A stretch of 13,538 bases of DNA from Gemmatimonadota bacterium (GCA_028287205.1 JAQBQC010000130.1:1-13538); one strand, 5' to 3'; counted from the stretch's first letter, positions 1 to 6,769 are shown. Translations and numbers: made by a program. The notes: generated by a model from the sequence alone, not told the origin.

Positions 1-159
1 TGTGAGGCGCGAGGAATCGACGATGGCGGCGGGAGCGGGCGCGGCGGGGGCCACCACCGTCGCGCCCTGCGCGCTGAGCCGAAACGCGCACGAACCGCAG
101 ATGAGCGCCGCTGCACCGATCGAGAGCGTGCGCCGGACCAACGAGTGATCGATAGGCAT
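1..159 (-). CDS. Exported protein, N-terminal part only (runs off the left edge)
   Basis: Only the first 53 residues are in the window. They begin MPIDHSLVRRTLSIGAAALI, a short basic start followed by a hydrophobic stretch, then CGSCAFRLSAQGA. This looks like a signal peptide, probably cleaved after Ser-Ala-Gln or nearby. After it comes an alanine/proline-rich linker. The reading frame stays open to position 1. No Shine-Dalgarno sequence is obvious before the ATG. The gene lies 61 bases downstream of the radical SAM gene on the same strand. It could be co-transcribed with it, but nothing in the visible part links the two functions. The mature domain is outside the window, so the role cannot be assigned. 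A signal peptide in frame with an ATG is the main reason to believe the gene. Confidence 0.6.
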   Translation of the reverse strand, partial: MPIDHSLVRRTLSIGAAALICGSCAFRLSAQGATVVAPAAPAPAAIVDSSRLT

Positions 160-220
160 TACGCGAGGCTATCGTGAGGGCTCTCTCCGCGCAACTCCGG
201 TGTGCGAAGATGAGGAGATT

Positions 221-1498
221 TTATCGGAAGGTTCCCGGGCTCACGTCGTATTGAATGTGATACGCGCCCACTTCCTCATCCGGCCGCCAGAAACCGAGCT
301 GCTCCGACCAGCGCACGCTCTGCAGCCTGCGTCCGCCAAGCGTGAGAAAGCCCGCGGCGCGCGTGGTGACCACGCCCATCGCGCGCAGATCGGCGAGCCC
401 GCGCGGCTGCGTGCTCGCGCGCTCCATCACGATGCGCCGCGCGCTCGCCGGCCCGATCCCCGGCACGCGCAGCAGCTGCTCGCGCGACGCGGTGCGCACC
501 TCGATCGGAAAGTGCTCCGGATGCGCCAGCGCCCACGCCGTTTTGGGATCGTTCGCGAGCGGCAGATTTCCATCGGCATCGTAGACGACCTCACGGGGCG
601 CAAAGCCGTAGTCCCGCAGCAGGTAGTCCACCTGATACAACCGCTGCTCGCGCACGGCCGGCGCGGCGCGCAGGTTCTCGAGCGGCGTGTTGCGAATGGG
701 ACGAAAGGCCGCGAAGTGTGTGTGGTGAATGCCACGCGAGGCGTACAGCTCGGAGACCTTGCCGAGAATCGTGCGGTCCGTGTCGGGGGTCGCGCCGACG
801 ACGAACTGCATCGTCATTCCCGCCACGCCGCCCGGGTGCAGCGCGTCGCGCGGCCGTCCCTCGCGCTCCTCGTTGCGGCGCTCGATCACCTGCCCGCGCA
901 CGCGCTCGAGCGACACGAGCGCCGTCGCCAGATTCTTCTCGGGCGCAATGCGCGCCAGCGTGTCGCCGCAGGGCGCCTCGAGGTTGAGCGACACCCGCGT
1001 GGCGAGCGACGTGAGCCGCTCAATCTGCGCCGTCTCCGCGCCGGGCACCATTTTCACGTGGATGTAGCCGGCGAACCGATGCTTCTCGCGCAGCAGCGTC
1101 AGCACCTCGATCAGATCGTCCATGACCTTCACGGGACGGCCGGGGATGCCGGTGGTGAGAAAGAGCCCCGAACACCACTCGCGCTCCACCGCCGCGAGAA
1201 AGATCCGCACAAGCTCCGCAGGCTTCAGCAGCGTGCGCGGCATGTCCCGGTCGCGCCGCATTGGGCAGTAGTGGCAGTTGAAGCTGCACGCATTGGTCAT
1301 GAGGATGCGCATGAGCGTCACACGCGGGCCGCCGCTCCCAATGCGCACCGGCCGCAGATTCAGCGGACGCAGCGCTCCAACGTCGTTCGCGTGTCTCAGC
1401 CTTGGCGGCAGCTGCCTGGTGGGAAGGCCTTCGCGGTCGTCGCCCGCGAGCGACATGAGGAGCTCGAGCTTCGCTTCGAGATTCGGGGTGCGCATCAT
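221..1498 (-). CDS. Radical SAM protein of the putative DNA modification/repair family, with C-terminal helix-hairpin-helix
   Basis: A 425-residue protein. The radical SAM iron-sulfur motif CxxxCxxC is seen as CSFNCHYC (Cys71, Cys75, Cys78). It follows TLMRILMTNA, the usual first strand of the barrel. Around residues 108-190 come GLFLTTGIPGRP, GYIHVKMVPGAE and VSLNLEAPCGDTLARIAPEKN. These match, from memory, the family annotated as putative DNA modification/repair radical SAM protein that is usually linked to a uracil-DNA-glycosylase-like partner. A helix-hairpin-helix, LLRVPGIGPASARRIV (342-357), is a non-specific DNA-binding motif, and a second, weaker one follows. The ATG at 1498 is chosen because GGAG lies 7 bases upstream; an in-frame ATG at 1555 lies inside the promoter region. 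Oddities are the lack of any cysteine before Cys71, where the canonical family carries extra ones, and no glycosylase gene next door. The chemical reaction is not known. Confidence 0.85.
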   Translation of the reverse strand: MMRTPNLEAKLELLMSLAGDDREGLPTRQLPPRLRHANDVGALRPLNLRPVRIGSGGPRVTLMRILMTNACSFNCHYCPMRRDRDMPRTLLKPAELVRIFLAAVEREWCSGLFLTTGIPGRPVKVMDDLIEVLTLLREKHRFAGYIHVKMVPGAETAQIERLTSLATRVSLNLEAPCGDTLARIAPEKNLATALVSLERVRGQVIERRNEEREGRPRDALHPGGVAGMTMQFVVGATPDTDRTILGKVSELYASRGIHHTHFAAFRPIRNTPLENLRAAPAVREQRLYQVDYLLRDYGFAPREVVYDADGNLPLANDPKTAWALAHPEHFPIEVRTASREQLLRVPGIGPASARRIVMERASTQPRGLADLRAMGVVTTRAAGFLTLGGRRLQSVRWSEQLGFWRPDEEVGAYHIQYDVSPGTFR

Positions 1499-1514
1499 GG
1501 GTGAGCTCCAGTAA

Positions 1515-1528
1515 GTTGGTAGGCCAAC
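1515..1528. promoter_or_regulatory. Perfect dyad at the expected transcription start of the radical SAM gene (candidate operator)
   Basis: GTTGG-TAGG-CCAAC is a perfect inverted repeat with 5-base arms. It overlaps the last two bases of the proposed -10 element and covers the expected start point, and it lies just upstream of the ribosome binding site. This is the position where a repressor would act. Its sequence is not a LexA box I recognise. The short arms leave chance as an alternative. Confidence 0.3.
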
Positions 1529-1555
1529 AATACCCGAACAAACCCCGAAGATCAA
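1527..1555 (-). promoter_or_regulatory. Candidate sigma-70 type promoter of the radical SAM gene
   Basis: On the minus strand TTGATC (1555-1550) and TATTGT (1532-1527) are separated by exactly 17 bases, each matching the consensus at four of six positions. The proposed start would fall near 1520, about 20 bases before the ATG at 1498. The upstream gene ends in an intrinsic terminator just before this site, so an independent promoter is expected here. Confidence 0.4.
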
Positions 1556-1560
1556 TAGCG

Positions 1561-1585
1561 TAAAAAACGGGCTCCAAAGAGCCCG
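1561..1585 (-). terminator. Rho-independent terminator of the small lipoprotein gene
   Basis: Read on the minus strand, CGGGCTC-TTTG-GAGCCCG forms a perfect 7-bp stem with a 4-base loop and runs straight into six T residues. It starts 6 bases after the TAG stop of the gene at 1592-1999 and separates it from the radical SAM gene downstream. Confidence 0.9.
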
Positions 1586-1591
1586 CTCCTT

Positions 1592-1999
1592 CTACCGGAG
1601 GATGCTGGTGGTCGCGTTTCGCGCTCCAGGCTGCCAGACCACTCGTTGCTCATTCGACGAAAGCGAGACTCGCTGCGACACCACCTCGACTCCCGCGTCG
1701 TCCTGCGCCACGAGCTGATACTCCCCCTGATCGAGGTGCGACGGATAGGTGAGCGTGCGCGTCGAGTCCGATTGAACCATGCCCAGGCGAAGCTTCATGC
1801 CATTCGGACGCTGCAGGAACACCACCAGGTCGCGCGCGGGGCGCACGTCGTTGCCGACCACGACCTCGAGTCCGGGCCTGCCCGCGCGCGCGCCGTGCAT
1901 CATTGCACATGAGGACGTTCCGAAAACCAGCGCGAGCACGCCGGTCGCCGTCGCCCCTTTCATCATGCACTTTCGCACACCGTTCACGCTACGCCGCAT
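1592..1999 (-). CDS. Small lipoprotein-like exported protein of unknown function
   Basis: A 135-residue protein from the ATG at 1999. AGGGCGGAG precedes this start; an ATG further upstream in frame has no such site. The N-terminus is basic and the hydrophobic stretch TGVLALVFGTSSC ends in Cys31. This could be a lipobox, although Thr at -3 is unusual, so ordinary signal-peptide cleavage nearby is also possible. The mature part (about 42-130) alternates polar and hydrophobic residues (LEVVVGNDV, DLVVFLQRP, GEYQLVAQDDAG, VSQRVSLSS). This suggests a small beta-sandwich such as those of carboxypeptidase-regulatory-like domains, but that is inference from pattern only. No catalytic motif is visible. 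It is a single-gene unit with its own terminator, divergent from the secreted protein gene at 2193. Confidence 0.7.
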   Translation of the reverse strand: MRRSVNGVRKCMMKGATATGVLALVFGTSSCAMMHGARAGRPGLEVVVGNDVRPARDLVVFLQRPNGMKLRLGMVQSDSTRTLTYPSHLDQGEYQLVAQDDAGVEVVSQRVSLSSNEQRVVWQPGARNATTSILR

Positions 2000-2192
2000 C
2001 GCTCCGCCCTGTAAGTCTGTTTCATTACATTGCATTCCCCGCGCCACTCGACTCCTGCTACCCCCATATCTGCCGCGTGTGCCATTGATTTATGCGTTCG
2101 TGCGCACGCGATAGCAAGACAGTTTCCTTTCCGACCGTCCCGCGTCTGTTGTTGCTAGCGATAGTCACTCATTCGTCACGCTGCAACAGAAG

Positions 2193-2696
2193 ATGCCGCC
2201 CTTTCTGCCCTACGCCGTCGCGGCGATCGCCGCCCTCGCAGTCATCTCCACCGCCCAACCCGCGTCCTCCACGGCAACCGCCGAGGATGGACCGGTCGTG
2301 AGAACGCACGTGCGCTGGGGACTCTTCGCGACCACGGAGCCCGTCATTTCCAGCCTGCACTTCCCGGCTGCGTCGGGCACCAACGGCTGGACCGAAGCGG
2401 ACGCCCCGTCCAGTGTCTCCTCGGAGGGCGACCTCTCCTACGTGATCACGGTCGCCGAGATCACCCCGTGCGTCGCGCGCACGCTGCCGTCGGACGACAA
2501 CGCCGCACGCACGCTGGTACAGTGGTCGAACGACGGTGGCGCTAATTGGCAGAATCTCACGAACGTTCCGGAAGTCGCGTCACCAGTCGAGAAGGCGGGC
2601 TCACACCCGGGCGCACTCGCGCTTCGGTACCGCGCGCGCACAGCCGCCGACAGCTGCGCGATGCGCGTGGTCTACACCGCCATTCCCGCGCGCTAA
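2193..2696 (+). CDS. Small secreted protein with one Asp-box motif
   Basis: A 167-residue protein that I do not recognise. The start MPPFLPYAVAAIAALAVIST followed by AQPASSTATA is a typical signal peptide with cleavage near residue 21-30. The mature part holds one Asp-box, S-N-D-G-G-A-N-W (112-119), the S-x-D-x-G-x-x-W signature of beta-propeller blades. A single copy in so short a protein cannot make a propeller. Cys93 and Cys155 are the only cysteines and may form a disulfide outside the cytoplasm. The ribosome binding site is weak (ACAGAAG). A small GC hairpin, GCCGC-TCGG-GCGGC, starts directly after the stop (2697-2710) and has no T-run. The signal peptide and the coding-like composition support the gene. 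Confidence 0.6.
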   Translation: MPPFLPYAVAAIAALAVISTAQPASSTATAEDGPVVRTHVRWGLFATTEPVISSLHFPAASGTNGWTEADAPSSVSSEGDLSYVITVAEITPCVARTLPSDDNAARTLVQWSNDGGANWQNLTNVPEVASPVEKAGSHPGALALRYRARTAADSCAMRVVYTAIPAR

Positions 2697-2989
2697 GCCG
2701 CTCGGGCGGCCACCAACAATGTGAGAACAACGAATTGAAGGGAGTGAACGAACACAAACGGATGCTCCGATTCGCCGTATCCGTTCGTGTCCGTTCTTCC
2801 TATCCGTTTTTGTCCGCATTCGAATTGTTGATGCCTGCATGGCGCAATCCCGGAGCACGTTCGCGACTGCCGCTGGGAAGGTCGTAACAGTGTGAGATAC
2901 GCACACAAACGGATCAAACGGACACAAACGGAAGAAACTCCGAGAGTCGATCCACGTCTGACTCACGACTCCCAGCGCTTGCTCGCGCC
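2697..2989. repeat. Gene-free region with a cluster of TCCGTTTG/CAAACGGA repeats
   Basis: I see no gene in this stretch. It holds at least six copies of a short motif, core ACACAAACGGA. Copies lie on the plus strand at 2753-2762, 2903-2913 and 2922-2932, with a core-only copy (CAAACGGA) at 2915-2922. Inverted copies, some with one or two changes, lie at 2779-2796 and 2802-2815. The first copies form an imperfect inverted repeat: 18-base arms at 2746-2763 and 2779-2796 match at 16 of 18 positions around a 15-base loop. This looks like a dispersed intergenic repeat of the REP or small palindromic type. It lies between convergent genes and has no T-run to mark a terminator. Confidence 0.7.
2746..2796. 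repeat. Imperfect inverted repeat able to form a long hairpin
   Basis: Left arm GAACGAACACAAACGGAT (2746-2763) and right arm ATCCGTTCGTGTCCGTTC (2779-2796) pair at 16 of 18 positions. Both mismatches are A opposite C, which would become G-C or A-T pairs after a single transition. A degenerate third unit follows at 2801-2817. Confidence 0.7.
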
Positions 2990-3802
2990 TCAGGGCTGCG
3001 TCGCCGCGTTGGGCTTGGGCCCCGGCGGCAGCGCGTGCACGCGATCCTTGAAAGCGTGAAAGGCCTTCGAGTCCTCGGTGAGCGTCCGAAGAATTGCCGG
3101 ATCCAGCTTGGCCATCATCCCCTGGATGTCGGCAATACGGTCCTGCGTGAGCGGGTGATCGCTGAACCACGCGTCCACCGGTGATCCCCCGCCTTTCTGC
3201 TCGGCCAGGAGCTTCTGGAAGAACGTTTCCATTCCCTTCGGGCTGATGCCTGCCCGAACGACGTTCTTGAATCCCTCCTCGTCGGCCTCCTTCTCGTCCT
3301 GCCGGCTGAAGCTCGCGAACACCGCAGCACCACCCACCTGAATCGCCGCCTGCGATGCCTGGCTGTCGCAGACGTGTGTCAGCACGCAGGTGAGCGCCAC
3401 GCCGATGTTCGCGCCCTGTTGCTGTTGCATCTGCTTCACGGAATGCCGCTTCACGACGTGTCCGATCTCGTGCCCCATCACGCCCGCGAGCTCGTCCATC
3501 TTGTCGGCCCGTTCGATGATCCCGCGGTTCACGTAGATGAATCCGCCGGGCAGCGCGAACGCGTTCACGACATCGGTATTCACGACGAAGAAGTGCCAGT
3601 CGAGATCACCCCTGCCCGTCAGATGCGCGATCGAATCCCCGAGCTGATTGATGTATTGCTCGACCACAGGATCGTTCACGACGGGCAGTTGCGAGTTGAG
3701 CTGTGATGCGTAATTCTGCCCCATCTGCACTTCCTGCTGCGTCGACACGGCGCATCCCGCAATCACGGCGCACAGCGCCACCAACACGTACACTCGTTTC
3801 AT
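2990..3802 (-). CDS. M48 family metalloprotease, lipoprotein
   Basis: A 270-residue zinc metalloprotease expected to act in the periplasm at a membrane, in protein quality control of the BepA/LoiP kind. The N-terminus MKRVYVLVALCAVIAGC has a good lipobox, I-A-G-C, with the lipid-bearing Cys17 followed by Ala, which allows outer-membrane sorting. HEIGH (111-115) supplies two zinc-binding histidines and the catalytic Glu112. The third ligand is probably Glu172 in EKEADEEG. HPLTQDRI (216-223) is the conserved M48 C-terminal motif. There are no TPR repeats after the protease domain, so this is the short form. The ATG at 3802 is preceded by AGAGGA; the frame stays open far upstream but those codons overlap the ligase gene. 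It follows the LigC gene by 68 bases on the same strand and might share its transcript. Confidence 0.93.
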   Translation of the reverse strand: MKRVYVLVALCAVIAGCAVSTQQEVQMGQNYASQLNSQLPVVNDPVVEQYINQLGDSIAHLTGRGDLDWHFFVVNTDVVNAFALPGGFIYVNRGIIERADKMDELAGVMGHEIGHVVKRHSVKQMQQQQGANIGVALTCVLTHVCDSQASQAAIQVGGAAVFASFSRQDEKEADEEGFKNVVRAGISPKGMETFFQKLLAEQKGGGSPVDAWFSDHPLTQDRIADIQGMMAKLDPAILRTLTEDSKAFHAFKDRVHALPPGPKPNAATQP

Positions 3803-3870
3803 AAAATCCTCTGGTCGTGATATGCATCGCAGGGGCAAAACACATACCGCCCGGCCCGCTATGGTTTCGT

Positions 3871-5004
3871 TTATACGCGCCTCTGCTTTTTCTTCGCCTT
3901 CCCGCTCCTCGACTTCGTCAGTGCCAACTTCTCTCTGCTTGCCACCGTCCGCCGCGTAGCCGCGCGCGTCGCGGCACCGAGCAGCAGCAGCGATGAGGCC
4001 GACTCGCGCTCCACCTGTTTCATCGTGCACTGCCGCGGCGCCTTGTCCGGCCGCCAGCGCAGGAACCCGGTGCCGTGTCGAAACCGGCCGCCGGTGAAGT
4101 GGTCGTACTCCACCTCCACCACCAGCTTCGTCGCCAGCGGCTTCCACTCTCCCGTGCGCGCCGTGCTCCATCTGCTCGGCCCGCCCGGCGCCTGCCCCGT
4201 GAAGCCCGGCTCCTGCACGAGCGCCTCGAGCTTGGGCGTGAGCTCCGCGCGCTCCGCGGCAGAGAGGGCGGAGCAGAATCCCACGTGGTTGAGCAACCCC
4301 TCCTCGTCGTAGAGACCGAGCAGCAGCGAGCCGATGAGCGATCCCTTCGACGCGTAGCGAAAGCCGCCCACCACGCAGTCGGCCGTGCGCTTCTGCTTGA
4401 GCTTCTGCATTCCGGTGCGCTCGCCGGTCTGATAGGGCAGGTCGCGCCGCTTCGCGATCACGCCATCGAGCGCGGATCCCACGGACGCATACCACCGCTT
4501 CACCGTCCGCTCCGCGGTAGTCGCCGGAGACAGTCGCACCGAGCCCGCACCCGCGAGATACGTGGTCGCGAATTCCTCGAGCGCAGCGCGCCGCTCGGCC
4601 AGCGTTTCGTCCACGCGCGAGCGGCCTCGATCATCCACGAGCAGATCGAACACGATCAGCATCGCCGGATGCTCCGCGGCAAGCGTGCGCACGCGACTCG
4701 CGGCCGGATGGATGCGCAGCAGCAGCTCATCGAACGACAACATCTTCCCGACGGGGATGACGATCTCACCATCGAGTACGAAGCGCGGCGCCTCGAGCGC
4801 CTCCAGCGCTTCCACGATGTCCGGGAAATAGCGGCCGAGCGGCTTCCCGGACTTCGACATGAGATCGACACGATCGCCGTCGCGGAAGGCGACGCATCGA
4901 AAGCCGTCCCACTTGGGCTCGTACTGCCACTCGCTGCCGATCGGAAGCTCGCCTACCTGCAGCGCCTCCATCGGCGCGTATTTGCGCGGAATAGGAAGGC
5001 TCAC
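3871..5004 (-). CDS. ligC: ATP-dependent DNA ligase, LigC type
   Basis: A 377-residue ligase that seals 5'-phosphate/3'-hydroxyl nicks in DNA using ATP. Motif I is KWDGFR with the adenylated Lys31. FVLDGEIVI (75-83) is motif III, LDGVIAKR (179-186) motif IV, QKLKQKRTADCVVGGF (200-215) motif V, and RFRHGTGFLRWRPDK (307-321) closes the OB-fold. RIHPAASRVRTLA and FLRWRPD resemble mycobacterial LigC, as I remember it, more than the ligase domain of LigD. There is no fused polymerase or phosphoesterase domain. The tail is lysine/arginine-rich (KAKKKQRRV). The GTG start overlaps the Prim-PolC stop by four bases (GTGA) with GGAGAG upstream, so the two are translationally coupled. The product probably seals gaps filled by its neighbour; a role in end joining is the alternative. 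Confidence 0.92.
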   Translation of the reverse strand: MSLPIPRKYAPMEALQVGELPIGSEWQYEPKWDGFRCVAFRDGDRVDLMSKSGKPLGRYFPDIVEALEALEAPRFVLDGEIVIPVGKMLSFDELLLRIHPAASRVRTLAAEHPAMLIVFDLLVDDRGRSRVDETLAERRAALEEFATTYLAGAGSVRLSPATTAERTVKRWYASVGSALDGVIAKRRDLPYQTGERTGMQKLKQKRTADCVVGGFRYASKGSLIGSLLLGLYDEEGLLNHVGFCSALSAAERAELTPKLEALVQEPGFTGQAPGGPSRWSTARTGEWKPLATKLVVEVEYDHFTGGRFRHGTGFLRWRPDKAPRQCTMKQVERESASSLLLLGAATRAATRRTVASREKLALTKSRSGKAKKKQRRV

Positions 5005-5963
5005 ATCACACTCTCCAGCTTGAAGCGCCCGCGCGCGGCGAGCAGCGGCTTCCAGAGATCGCCGAGCTGCTTGACGCGCGCGGGGACGTTGTCGATGCGA
5101 AAGTCCTCGATCTCCACGCCCTTCTCGATCTCGGCCCACGTCACCGGCGTCGAGACAGCGGCCTTCGGCGTTGGCCGCGGCGAGTACACCGAAGCGAGCG
5201 TGCGGCCCCACGCGTTCTGGTTGTAATCCACGAGCACGTGTCCGCGGGGCCGTTGCGCGATGCGGTATTCAGCGGTGATGAGCTTGGGCGCGCGCGCCTC
5301 CATCACGCGCGCGAGCTCCTTCGCGAAGCTCCACACCTGCTTCTGCAGCGGGCCGCGCACGATCGGCACGTACAGGTGAATGCCGCTCGAGCCGGTCGTC
5401 TTCGCGAGCACGGTCATGCCGAGCGCCTCGAGCGCCTCGCGCACGAGGAGCGCGGTCTCGCGCACGCGCGCGAACGACGCGCCCACCACGGGATCGAGAT
5501 CGAAGTGCAGATAGTCCGGCCGATTCACGTCGTCGCAGCGCGCGTACCATTGATTGAGATCGATGCAGCCGAGGTTGACCACCCACAGCAGCGAGGCGAG
5601 ATCCTGGACCATCGGAAAGTCGATGATGCTCCCGGATCCGTGCTCGATCGCACAGGTCTCGATCCAGTCGGGCCGCGGCGATGGTGCGCGCTTCATGAAG
5701 AAGCACTTGCCGGTCGCGCCGTTCGGATAGCGCTTCATTACCATCGCGCGATCGCGAAGATGCGGGAGCAGCACGGGCGCGACCGAAGCGTAGTAGCGGA
5801 GCAGATCGCCCTTCGTGATTCCGAGCTTGGGCCAGAAGAGCTTCTCGAGATTGGTGAGCGATACGGAGTGGCCGTCGGTCTCCACGACCGCGTCGCGCAC
5901 GCCGGCCGGAATGAGCGACGCAGCACCGCGCGCGGGCGACCGACGTTTCGTGGCGGCCGGCAT
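5001..5963 (-). CDS. Archaeo-eukaryotic primase-type DNA polymerase (LigD-Pol / Prim-PolC family)
   Basis: A 320-residue stand-alone polymerase domain. The catalytic metal ligands are visible as HFDLDP (Asp155, Asp157) and the third aspartate in VLVDYNQN (Asp246). TTGSSGIHLYVPI (189-201) is the nucleotide-binding region and NLEKLFWPKLGITKGDLLRYY (38-58) is the conserved N-terminal part of the LigD polymerase family. Such enzymes fill gaps, prefer ribonucleotides and can extend poorly paired ends. As a separate protein placed next to LigC it matches mycobacterial Prim-PolC (PolD1), which has been linked to excision repair. The start codon shares one base with the stop of the upstream gene (TGATG), and the stop overlaps LigC. 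No Ku gene is in the window, so the enzyme need not be part of non-homologous end joining. Confidence 0.92.
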   Translation of the reverse strand: MPAATKRRSPARGAASLIPAGVRDAVVETDGHSVSLTNLEKLFWPKLGITKGDLLRYYASVAPVLLPHLRDRAMVMKRYPNGATGKCFFMKRAPSPRPDWIETCAIEHGSGSIIDFPMVQDLASLLWVVNLGCIDLNQWYARCDDVNRPDYLHFDLDPVVGASFARVRETALLVREALEALGMTVLAKTTGSSGIHLYVPIVRGPLQKQVWSFAKELARVMEARAPKLITAEYRIAQRPRGHVLVDYNQNAWGRTLASVYSPRPTPKAAVSTPVTWAEIEKGVEIEDFRIDNVPARVKQLGDLWKPLLAARGRFKLESVM

Positions 5964-6574
5964 CAGCGGATGGGCACGAGCTTGGGTGGCCGCGCGCCAC
6001 GGCGCGTGGCGCCCGACACCGGGATGTACTCGAGCTCCTTCGATTCGCGCACGCTTCGAAGCAGCAGCCCTCCACGGCTCATGTCGCCGCGACCGACGAA
6101 TGCTTCCGGAAAGTGAAGCCGGTCGCCGAAGGAGGCGGCGAGCGTGCCCACGTACTTGTCAGTGGCGATGCTGCCGAGCAGTATCGCAGGAGCGGAACGG
6201 CTCGCCGCGGCGAGCGCTTGCGCGTCGCGCGCGAGCGGTTCGAGAAAGCGAGCGGATTGCGAGCCGATGTTGACCTCGGCGAACTCCCGCATGTCGTCGA
6301 GCGTTAGTGGCGTATCGAGATCGACGAGCCCGCGAGTAGGGGTGATCACGAGCGCGCCAGCGACACCGCGAGGTGGACGAGCAAAGGCCCGCGCATAGGC
6401 GAGCTTGCCGCGAAAGTACAGGCCGCTCAGAAAGGCGAAGAGCTCACCGATCGGAACGCCAGCGGTGCGCAGGCGCACGGCGAGCGGAAAGGCGGCGGCG
6501 GGATTGAAGAGGAGCTTGGCACGTTCGCCGCCGCAGAACGCAGGAGAGAGCAGGAAAATCCGTGAGGCGGTCAT
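5963..6574 (-). CDS. Protein of unknown function heading the Prim-PolC/LigC operon
   Basis: A 203-residue soluble protein with no signal peptide and no named domain that I can assign. It has several blocks that look conserved: FLLSPAFCGGERAKLL (7-22), FAFLSGLYFRGKLAYARAF (46-64), ALVITPTRGLVDLDTPLTL (74-92), LLGSIATDKYV (132-142) and AFVGRGDMSRGGLLLR (158-173). The same set occurs, as I recall, in uncharacterised proteins of other bacteria. RGLVDLDTPLTLDDM faintly resembles the YGLVxPD part of YaaA/DUF6884-like proteins, which is only a guess. It is not Ku: the length and motifs do not fit. The stop overlaps the Prim-PolC start, so the two are translationally linked. The start is taken at the ATG at 6574 although no Shine-Dalgarno sequence is visible. 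It probably has a role in the same repair step. Confidence 0.8.
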   Translation of the reverse strand: MTASRIFLLSPAFCGGERAKLLFNPAAAFPLAVRLRTAGVPIGELFAFLSGLYFRGKLAYARAFARPPRGVAGALVITPTRGLVDLDTPLTLDDMREFAEVNIGSQSARFLEPLARDAQALAAASRSAPAILLGSIATDKYVGTLAASFGDRLHFPEAFVGRGDMSRGGLLLRSVRESKELEYIPVSGATRRGARPPKLVPIR

Positions 6575-6739
6575 GAGAGCGGAAGGTGCAAGTCATCCGC
6601 CAGCGGGACGGAAGTCGAGGGATGGTCAGCGGTGGGTGCGAAAGCGGTCGGAGCGCTGTCTCACGGGGCGTACACTGATTGTCCGCGCCCGGTGACATTT
6701 TCAGCGCTTTCGGAATTCAAGCGTATGAACCATAAGGAC

Positions 6740-6769
6740 TTGAGATACGGCACAAAGATCGCCTACATA
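6740..6769 (+). promoter_or_regulatory. Weak candidate promoter of the DUF4384-like gene
   Basis: TTGAGA (6740-6745, five of six matches to the -35 consensus) and TACATA (6764-6769, three of six) are 18 bases apart. The intergenic region 6575-6837 separates two divergent genes, so it must hold a promoter in each direction. I find no convincing one for the repair operon on the minus strand. Confidence 0.22.

Noticed and set aside
200..1504. Long plus-strand open frame antisense to the radical SAM gene
   Set aside because: Its product is rich in Arg, His and Ala with no domain, and it mirrors a well-supported gene. High GC content keeps antisense frames open.
2746..2932. CRISPR array
   Set aside because: The repeats are short, differ in orientation and spacing, and have no uniform spacers; no cas gene is present.
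2601..3170. Minus-strand open frame spanning the repeat region and the protease 3' end
   Set aside because: It runs through intergenic repeats and out of frame through the M48 gene, and its product shows no domain or plausible composition.
3803..4495. In-frame N-terminal extension of the M48 protease
   Set aside because: It overlaps the ligase gene and would bury the lipoprotein signal peptide. The ATG at 3802 has AGAGGA just upstream.
5005..5211. In-frame N-terminal extension of the ligase
   Set aside because: It lies wholly inside the Prim-PolC coding region and reads as Arg/Ala-rich noise. The GTG at 5004 gives a proper start with a ribosome binding site and a GTGA overlap.
4075..5226. 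Long plus-strand open frame antisense to the ligase gene
   Set aside because: The minus-strand frame carries all ligase motifs. The plus-strand product is Arg/His/Leu-rich with no recognisable motif.
5963..6574. Ku protein, expected beside a LigD-like polymerase and ligase
   Set aside because: The length is about 70 residues short of typical Ku and no Ku core motif is visible. The conserved blocks belong to a different, uncharacterised family.
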